In this document: piece by piece, positions 56,651-64,000 of the stretch
Numbering within the stretch: the first letter of the stretch is position 1
How the letters are laid out: each line of letters opens with the position of its first letter
Assembly: GCA_037954665.1 (NCBI GenBank)
Contig: JBBMOL010000286.1
Span: 496,001 to 560,000 of the forward strand
Source of the DNA: Laguncularia racemosa
Taxonomy: Eukaryota; Streptophyta; Magnoliopsida; Myrtales; Combretaceae
Length of the DNA: 64,000 nucleotides
Direction of reading: 5' to 3'
The notes under the pieces: model-generated
The model's input: only the letters and a program-made list of their open reading frames with translations
Told to the model about the DNA's origin: nothing
Database searches by the model: none
Translations under genes and position numbers: made by a program

Positions 56651-57946
56651 ATCTCCTACCATCGAACATCAGGGATATTTCGCGCAGGTAGAAAGTAAAA
56701 ACGTTGATATAGTTTCCAATGCTGCTGGGTTAGTTGTTGAAGGCGATATCCTAGACCACGAAATAATACAAGAAAATTGGCTAAAACATGAACAAAGCGG
56801 AATCTCGATCGACGAGCCTGTGGAGACAGTAAATCTAGGAAGCATGGAAAACCCTAAGAACCTCAAAATTGGGACCTGTTTGAGTGCCGAGCAAAAACGT
56901 GAGATAACCGAGCTATTAATGGAATATGCAGATGTGTTTGCCTGGTCGTATGGTGACATGCTAGGGCTAGACCAGTCAATAGTAGTTCACAGGCTTCCCA
57001 CAAGGGAAGATGTCAAACCTAAAAAACAAAAACTGAGAAGATTTAGGCCTGGCATCTTACTAAAAATCAAGGAAGAAGTCAAGAAACTGCTAGAAGTAGG
57101 GTTCATTGAAGTATCCGACTACCCAGAGTGGGTAGCAAATGTAGTCCATGTCATGAAAAAGAATGGAAAAGTACGCGTATGCGTAGACTTTCGGGACTTA
57201 AACCAAGCCACGCCAAAGGATAACTTCCCCCTACCTCATATTGATGTTCTAGTAGACAACACTGCGGGAAACCATCTCTTCTCATTCATGGACGGTTTCT
57301 CAGGATATAATCAAATAAAAATGGCTGAAGAAGATAAAACCAAAACGACTTTCATCACAACATGGGGAACTTTTTGTTACAAAGTCATGCCTTTCGGTTT
57401 GAAGAACGCCGGGGCGACGTATCAGAGAGCCATGGTCGCTATACTTCACGATATGATGCATTGTGAGGTGGAAGTATATGTCGACGACATGATAGCCAAA
57501 TCCAAAGAAGGAGAAAGCCATATAGGTATCCTGAGGAAATTGTTCAAACGACTGAGAAAGTTCCAGCTTAAGTTAAACCCAGAAAAATGTACTTTCGGGG
57601 TCACAACGGGGAAATTGTTAGGGTTTGTCATAAGCTAGGAAGGCATTAAAATCGACCCTGACAAGGTAAAGTCCATATTAGAATTACCTTCCCCACGCTC
57701 CGTTAAAGAAGTAAGAAGCTTACTGGGAAGATTAAATTACATAGCTCGTTTTTATCTCACAGCTCACCGACAAATGCCGGCCATTATTCCGTCTGTTGAA
57801 GAAGAACACCACAATAGAATGGGATGACGAATGCGAAGAGGCATTCGAAACAATCAAAGACTATCTTACAAAACCTCCGGTCTTGATAGTCCCGAAACAA
57901 GGAAAGCCTTATTCTTATACCTCACTATACTCCCTGAATCCATGGG
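56651..57946 (+). pseudogene. Ogre/Tat reverse transcriptase
   Basis: A long frame (to 57639) with IGTCLSAEQKREITELLMEY, FAWSYGDMLGLDQSIVVHRL, VGFIEVSDYPEWVANVVHVM, GKVRVCVDFRDLNQATPKDN, FSFMDGFSGYNQIKMAEEDK, TFCYKVMPFGLKNAGATYQR, the catalytic EVYVDDMIAKS and LNPEKCTFGV. The palm motifs are intact. A TAG at 57637-57639 follows FVIS. The connection region (DPDKVKSILELPSPRSVKEV, RSLLGRLNYIARF) then reads on, with frameshifts, to about 57946. RT copies element RNA to DNA in cytoplasmic particles. This copy cannot make a full polyprotein. Confidence 0.9.
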
Positions 57947-60108
57947 ATGTGTGCTGGGGCAAAAGATGACGAGGGAAGAGAGCATTCCATATATTATTTG
58001 AGCAAGAAGTTCACAGATGGGGAACAGAGGTACTCAGAGGTGGAGAAGACGTGTTGTGCTTTAATCTGGGTCATGCATCGACTAAGGCAATATACCCTTT
58101 ATTACCATATTGAACTGCTAACAAGACATGATCCCTTGAAATACTTGGCAGAGAAACCAGCCTTGATAGGGAGAATCTCTAGGTGGCAAATGCTCATATC
58201 CGAGTTTGACATCACATACGTAAATCAGAACTCGATGAAAGGGCAAGCCTTAGCCGACCAGTTGGCGGAACACCCTGTCGAGATAGATTCCCAAGAACTA
58301 CAGGCCCAATTTCCGGATGAGAATATATTGACAGTGGAAAATATGCCAGTAGAAGACTTTGGGATAGAGCAGAACCTGAAATGGAAATTGTTTTTCGATG
58401 GAGTCGCCAACGTATTCGGTTGTGGGGTTGGGGCAGTATTGATATCCCCGGACGACGCTCAATTCCCTACAGCGACGAGACTTACATTTCCCTATACCAA
58501 TAATATTGCAGAATATGAAGCATGTACTCTTGGCCTCAAAATGGCCTGCCAAATGGGAATCCGCGAATTAGAGGTATACGGGGATTCATCGCTCATCATA
58601 CTACAGACAAGAGGGGAATACAAGACTAAAGACCCCAAACTGGTACCATATCATCAACACTTGACAGAGCTAATTGAGGAATTCAAGGCAATCACTTTCA
58701 CATACATCCCGAGAACTCAGAATCAGTTCGCAGATGCACTAGCCACGCTAGCATCTATGATCCAGATAACAGGGGGAGCCGAAGTTCAACCGATGAAAAT
58801 AGACATCGAAAGTCGGCCCGCCAATTGTTTAACAATGGAAAAGATACAAGATAATAAACCCTGGTATCACGATATCAAGACCTTTCTCCAAGAAGGTAAA
58901 TACCTCGAAATGGCTAACAAGAATGACCAAAGAACACTCAGACGGTTAGCAAGCCATTTCCTATTAAGTGGGTCCATACTTTACAAGAGATCATCTGATA
59001 CCACCCTGTTGAGATGTGTGGACAAAGATGAAGCACGCGAACTGATGAAAGAAGTACATGAAGGAGTATGTGGACCTCATATGAATAGCTACATGTTGGC
59101 TCGAAAAATCATGAGGTTAGGATATTATTGGTTGACTATGGAATCAGATTGCATAAAATATGTCAAACACTGTCATTTGTGTCAAGTCTATGCGAACCGG
59201 ATCAATGCTCCGCCCAACAAGCTACATTTGTTATCAGCACCATGGCCATTTTCCATGTGGGGAATTGACATAATTGGCCCTATCACTCCAACAGCATCCA
59301 ACGGCCACAGATTTATACTGGTAGCGATCGATTACTTCACCAAATGGGTAGAAGCTTCATCATATGCCAATGTCACAAAAGGGGTAATAGTCCGCTTCTT
59401 AAAAAGGGACATAATAGCCTGATACAGAGTTCCTGAGTCCATCATCACCGACAACGGTACCAATCTTAACAACAAATCGATGACAGGTTTATGTCAACAA
59501 TTCCACATAAACCACAGAAATTCAACTCCTTACCGACCTCAAATGAACGGGGCAGTGGAAGCAGCTAACAAAAATATTAAAAAGATCATCGAGAAAATGA
59601 CAACAACTTACAAAGATTGGCATGAAATGTTACCGTTTGCTCTCATGGCTTACAGGACTTCAATAAGAACATCTACAGGAGCTAGCCCATACTCATTGGT
59701 ATATGGTACAGAGGCAGTGCTACCAGTTGAAGTTGAGATACCATCATTCAGAATCTTATCAGAAACTCAGTTAACCGAATCAGACTGGGTAAAGAAGAGG
59801 CTTGATCAGCTGAATCTGATTGATGAAAGAAGACTTACCGCATTATGTCATGGCCAGTGTTACCAACAAAGAATGGCCCGAGCATTTAATAAGAAGATGA
59901 GGCCTCGGTACTTTAAAGAGGGGGATCTGGTGTTAAGGCAGGTTCTCCGAACGCGCAGGACTCCAGAGGAAAATTCACCCCAAACTATGAGGGTCCATAT
60001 GTGGTAAAAAAGGTTCTGTCAGGAGGTGCTCTGATATTAACTCAGATGGATGGTCCCGAGTTGAGAGACCCCATTAACACAGATGCTGTAAAGATGTACT
60101 ATCCTTAG
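57947..60108 (+). pseudogene. Ogre/Tat RNase H, second RNase H and integrase
   Basis: The frame 57947-59422 starts inside RNase H (SIYYLSKKFTDGEQRYSEVE, LLTRHDPLKYLAEKP). A second, archaeal-type RNase H follows at residues ~145-270: LFFDGVANVFGCGVGAVLIS, NNIAEYEACTLGL, VYGDSSLI and QFADALATLA, with the D-E-D-D residues intact. The integrase zinc finger is HEGVCGPH...CHLC and the core begins MWGIDIIGPI. A TGA at 59420-59422 breaks the core. It resumes with ESIITDNGTNL and NGAVEAANKNIKK (D and E of the D,D-35-E set), then the C-terminal RYFKEGDLVLRQV. One more frameshift near 59970 precedes the end KMYYP at about 60108. The double RNase H is diagnostic of the Tat lineage. Confidence 0.92.
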
Positions 60109-60800
60109 GCAAGGGAATTGAAATTTTGCCAATGTTTATGAAAGCCAAGGTTCGATACAAATTTCGTTGAGTCGAGTTTTTACTTTTTACAAGCAAAGTT
60201 AATATCCCTGAATGGTCAATAATCCAAATCAATTCGCACCATAACAAATATCCTTAAACACATTACCCACCATTTCACCAATGAAAAATAAACACTAAAA
60301 TGATAATGAATCTTAATATGGTTTGTGATATAATCCTATCTATTTTTGAGCATTAAAACTGAGCGCGTTATTATGGTAACATTACCGTCAAAAGAGCGCT
60401 TGTGTATAAAGAAAGGGAGCACATCAAAATTGTCGACCCTGTGTCAAGATGAGAAGAAATGAAGCAGAAGCAAACCAGCCCAAAGGTTCGTTTGTTTGGT
60501 TGCTATCCACGATAAACTGGCAAGCATATTAAAATAAATAACTATCATATCATCACATCATTTAGTTCAGGCTGTAGAAAGTATATTCAGAAGCATAAGA
60601 TGAGTCAGCCCGTAGTGGGGCACCTGTCTGAACATGCCCTTTAATAGGGTGGTCAGCTCAAAAAGGGGCACTTCCCTAGATCTCTCAAGGTTAGCCCACA
60701 TGGGGCACCTTTTGAGCCATCATTTTCATCATAGGGTAATCAACCCAAAAAGGGGCACTTCCCTAGATCTTTTCCAAGGTCGGTCTATAAAGATGCCTTC
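60109..60800 (+). other. 3' UTR of the Ogre-like element, non-repetitive part
   Basis: Non-coding sequence after the pol stop. From about 60600, degenerate versions of the array motif appear (AGTGGGGCACC, AAAGGGGCACTTCCC) and grade into the regular array. Confidence 0.7.
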
Positions 60801-60822
60801 CTAGATATCATTTTTATATTAG

Positions 60823-62095
60823 GTTAGTCAGCCCATAAGGGGCACTTTCCTAAAACTTGTCCTCATGGTCAGCCCATAGGGGGTACTTTTTGAGGCAAAA
60901 TTCAACTCCAGGTTAGTCAGCCCATAGGGGGCACTTTCCTAAAACTTTGTTCTCATGGTTAGCCCATAGGGGGCACTTTTTGAGACAAATTCAATTCTAG
61001 GTTAGTCAGCCTATAAGGGGCACTTTCCTAAAACCTTGTTCTCATGGTTAGCCCATAGGGGGCACTTTTTGAGACAAATTCAATTCTAGGTTAGTCAGCC
61101 CATAAGGGGCACTTTCCTAAAACCTTGTTCTCATGGTCAGCCCATAGGGGGCACTTTTTGAGACAAATTCAATTCTAGGTTAGTCAGCCCATAGGGGGCA
61201 CTTTCCTAAAACTTTGTTCTCATGGTCAGCCCATAGGGGGCACTTTTTGAGACAAATTCAATTTTAGGTTAGTCAGCCCATAGGGGGCACTTTCCTAAAA
61301 CTTTGTTCTCATGGTTAGCCCATAGGGGGCACTTTTTGAGACAAATTCAATTCTAGGTTAGTCAGCCCATAAGGGGCACTTTCCTAAAACCTTGTTCTCA
61401 TGGTTAGCCCATAGGGGCACTTTTTGAGACAAATTCAATTCTAGGTTAGTCAGCCCATAAGGGGCACTTTCCTAAAACCTTGTTCTCATGGTCAGCCCAT
61501 AGGGGGCACTTTTTGAGACAAATTCAATTCTAGGTTAGTCAGCCCATAGGGGGCACTTTCCTAAAACTTTGTTCTCATGGTCAGCCCATAGGGGGCACTT
61601 TTTGAGACAAATTCAATTCTAGGTTAGTCAGCCCATAGGGGGCACTTTCCTAAAACTTTGTTCTCATGGTCAGCCCATAGGGGGCACTTTTTGAGAAAAA
61701 TTCAATTCTAGGTTAGTCAGCCCATAAGGGGCACTTTCTAAAACTTAGTCCTCATGGTCAGCCCATAGGGGGCACTTTTTGAGGCAAAATTCAACTCCAG
61801 GTTAGTCAGCCCATAGGGGGCACTTTCCTAAAACCTTGTTCTCATAGTCAGCCCATAGGGGGCACTTTTTGAGACAATTCAACTCCAGGTTAATCAGCCC
61901 ATAGGGGACACTTTCCTAAAAATCTGTTCTCACGGTTAGCCCATAGGGGGCACTTTTTGAGACAATCCCATCAAAGGTTAGTTAGCCCATAGGGGGCACT
62001 TTCCTAAAAATCTACCTCAAGGTTAGCCCATAGGGGGCACTTCCTGAGGCATTCCACTCAAGGTTAGTCAGCCCATGAGGGGCACTTTCCTAAAC
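60823..62095 (+). repeat. 89 bp tandem array in the Ogre-like 3' UTR
   Basis: About 14 units of 89 bp, each starting GTTAGTCAGCCCATA. Each unit is made of two related ~45 bp halves, both with GCCCATAGGGGGCACTTT. Unit starts include 60823, 60912, 61001, 61090, 61179, 61268, 61357, 61445, 61534, 61623, 61712 and 61801. The edge units are degenerate. There are no unique spacers, so it is not a CRISPR. Ogre-like 3' UTRs are known to be hypervariable and to seed satellite DNA. Confidence 0.95.
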
Positions 62096-62481
62096 TCTCC
62101 CGATTAGTCAGCTCTCGGGGCACTTTTCGGAAATATTCCTCCAAACGGTTGCTAGTCTAACAAGACGCTTCTGTTGACAGGTAGCCAGCTCATAAGGGCG
62201 CTTCCTGAGTAAATTTTCTTTCCAAGGTTGCAAGTCTGATAAGACGCTTCCTATCATCATTCCTCATACATTCCTACACAATGATGGAGACATGTCCCAT
62301 TGCCAATTAGTCAACCCATAAAGCACTTTTTGGGAAGGAACATCGTTCTAAATTGTTAGGACCATCTTAAATCGTGGGATTATTAGCTCATTGAGCATTT
62401 TCCTACCAAAAACCTATTTAAGAGGCAAAAAATGGCGTCTTTTCTTTTTTGTCTTTGTAGTCAAGTTTTTCAAACTTTACT
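62096..62481 (+). other. 3' UTR of the Ogre-like element, distal part
   Basis: Degenerate array fragments (GGGGCACTTTTCGG, CATAAGGGCGCTTCC) fade into unique sequence before the polypurine tract. Confidence 0.65.
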
Positions 62482-62496
62482 ACAAAGAGGGGCAGC
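62482..62496 (+). promoter_or_regulatory. Polypurine tract of the Ogre-like element
   Basis: ACAAAGAGGGGCAGC lies directly before the 3' LTR start TGTAAACACC. It is the position and composition of the plus-strand primer. Confidence 0.75.
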
Positions 62497-64000
62497 TGTA
62501 AACACCCCATTTTTCCCCTAGGAATCCACAATAATAAATAATAATCAAGTTCTAATTTTTTTCAATTTTTTCCAATTTTTCCCTAATTTAGCATAAATAA
62601 TTAAAAATATTCAAAAAAATAAAAAATAAATAGGAAAAAACGTCAATTTTGAAAAATGATTTCAAAATGGCAATAATGAATAATAAATAATTTTTACAAA
62701 TTTTTGAAATTTCAAAAAATACAAAAAAATAAAAAAATCACATTGCATATATGAATTTGTGAATAAAAGAAAATCAGGAAAATGGGCTAGCCTAGCTGGT
62801 CCGGACCATGGCTAAGGTGCGCGCAGGGGGGCTCGGTCACGGGTTCGAAACGCGGGGGAAGCAGTTTCCGCGTTTTGCGAATTTTTCATTTACCCAGGAC
62901 ACGTGGCAGCATCTGATTGGCTGGAGGAAGCGCACGCGCCGGGCGCGTGATCGTCTCCTACCTCGAGCCCGAGATCGCCGCGGAAGAGGAAATTCGAATT
63001 TCGGCCGTTTCGATTCGATTTTTTGCACAAATCCAATAGATCTTCAACAGAAATAGGATAAACATTATCTAATTGGAATCAAATCGCAACAAATCGATGG
63101 ATAGACACAAATCGGAGTTGGTTTTTTTTTAACCGAAAATCCGATTAGCTTCGATCGGAGGAAATCCGAGCTTATCCAGCTCGGTTTCAAGTGCCTATAA
63201 ATAGAGGAGGAGGTGAGGAAGCCAAAGGAGGAATCACAAGTGAGAGAAAGGAGCGAATCGGAGTACGCCGGAGAAGCTTGAAGCCGAAACCACCAACCGG
63301 AGCTAGAGCCACCGCAAGGAGACGTTTTGGGAGCAAACCACCACCACCATTGGATTCAGCAACCTCGAGAAGCTAGGATTCGACACCTCACCCGCTGCAA
63401 AAGGCCACCGGAACGCCGTGTCCGATTGACCCGACCGACCCGACCCGATTCGACCCGACCCGCGCACCGATCCGGATCCAGGTAAGTCAGATTTTCCGGA
63501 TTTTTTTTATTTTTTTTATTTTATTTAATTAATTTTGTTTATTTATTTATTCTGAATTAATTAATTAATTAATTATTTGTTATTTAGTTATTGATTTATT
63601 TTTTTATGTTTTATTTTTAATAAATAGGAAAATATAGAAATTAGATTTTTCTAGAATTTAATAATGTAGAAAAATAATAAATAGATAAATAAAAAAATAA
63701 AAAAAATATAGAAAAATAATAAAAAACATTAGGAAAATAATCATAAAATTTTAGATGTCAAAATAGGATAGATAATAAACCAAAAATTCCAAAAATCCCA
63801 AAAATCCAAAAATTCCCAAAATCACGAAAATCAACAAAAATTCCAAATCACAAAAATCCACAAAATTCTCAGAAATCACAAAAATAACAAAAAAATCAAA
63901 AATCATAAAAAAATTCAAAGAAATTATAAAAGAATCATAAAAAATGAGTTTTAGCACTTAGAAAAATCATTTTTCTTCAAATAAATCCAAAATTGATGTT
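62497..64000 (+). repeat. 3' LTR of the Ogre-like element (partial)
   Basis: The first 1504 bp correspond to 51839-53390 of the 5' LTR (1552 bp). The copies differ by scattered substitutions and several indels, the largest a ~24 bp loss between GCCGTG repeats near 63418. The LTR runs off the window. The TATA box is at 63196-63203 and the splice donor CCAG|GTAAGT at 63480/63481. Confidence 0.93.
62788..62852 (+). other. tRNA-like A/B box block in the 3' LTR
   Basis: TAGCCTAGCTGG (62788-62799) fits the A box and GGTTCGAAACG (62842-62852) the B box apart from its last base. It is at the same offset from the LTR start as in the 5' LTR (291 versus 294 nt). Confidence 0.6.

Larger units (their letters stand above)
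51839..64000 (+). mobile_element. Ogre/Tat-like Ty3/gypsy element (12.2 kb visible, runs off the window)
   Basis: Order: 5' LTR (51839-53980), PBS, leader, extra ORF1, a shortened joint with no recognisable gag or protease, RT, RNase H, second (archaeal-type) RNase H, integrase, a long 3' UTR with a satellite-like array, PPT and 3' LTR (62497 onward). The extra ORF1, the double RNase H and a PBS of TGGCGACTCC type are Ogre/Tat hallmarks. It sits inside the RNase H of another gypsy element. Only the first 1504 bp of the 3' LTR are in view. Confidence 0.9.

Noticed and set aside
60823..62095. Repeat array resembling a CRISPR
   Set aside because: The units are contiguous 89 bp tandem repeats with no unique spacers and no cas genes, in a plant retrotransposon 3' UTR.

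Overview
This 64 kb window is plant nuclear DNA, most likely from a eudicot. It is AT-rich and has plant-type GT-AG introns. It carries one recognisable host gene, and almost everything to the right of that gene is nested transposable elements of plant lineages: Ty3/gypsy Athila-like, chromovirus-like and Ogre/Tat-like elements, L1-type LINEs and a hAT transposon. I see no bacterial-style operons, rRNA genes, bona fide tRNA genes or CRISPR arrays. All exon, LTR and target-site-duplication (TSD) boundaries were read by eye from the sequence.

Layout. (1) 1-11.9 kb is AT-rich intergenic DNA with short repeats and one diverged ~350 bp direct repeat pair (9.28-10.47 kb). (2) 11.98-17.0 kb holds an intact ten-exon gene on the + strand for an 842-residue LONESOME HIGHWAY (LHW)-family bHLH transcription factor. 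It has a MYC_N-like N-terminus, an atypical bHLH and an ACT-like C-terminus, and two tiny uORFs lie just upstream of the start. (3) 17-18.7 kb is intergenic. A LINE fragment (18.68-18.97 kb, minus) follows. (4) 18.97-30.3 kb is a decayed Athila-like element on the + strand, interrupted twice. A hAT element (22336-24187, 8 bp TSD AGAAGGAC) sits between its protease and reverse transcriptase (RT). A 5.15 kb gag-less Ty3/gypsy element on the minus strand (25016-30168, TSD TAATC) sits inside the RT. (5) 30.49-34.26 kb holds an inverted Athila LTR piece, then a diverged Ogre-like LTR with another gypsy tail inside it. (6) 34.93-39.55 kb is a long, stop-riddled L1-type LINE on the minus strand. (7) 40.70-42.43 kb is a solo LTR with TSD GTCGT and a GC-rich CACGGCCGTG-type repeat region. 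(8) 42.54-44.68 kb holds an Ogre-like LTR fragment and a second LINE, the latter split by a solo LTR with TSD GTAAT. (9) 44.68-51.84 kb is a minus-strand Ty3/gypsy element interrupted in its protease by a + strand relative, which is itself interrupted in its RNase H. (10) The interrupting sequence is a large Ogre/Tat-like element, 51839 to beyond the window end. It has 2.1 kb LTRs, an extra ORF1, RT, two RNase H domains and integrase, but no recognisable gag or protease, and its 3' UTR carries a satellite-like array.

The items that look least routine are these. The minus-strand 5.15 kb element has LTRs that each contain a second, internal LTR-end plus primer-binding site (PBS). The same element has an open frame in which protease is joined to a ~27-residue-repeat domain. 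The Ogre-like LTRs carry tRNA-like Pol III A and B boxes in three copies. The Ogre 3' UTR array has an 89 bp unit with a four-unit higher-order pattern. A hydrophobic, frame-preserving intron splits the bHLH domain of the host gene. None of these was tested by database search.
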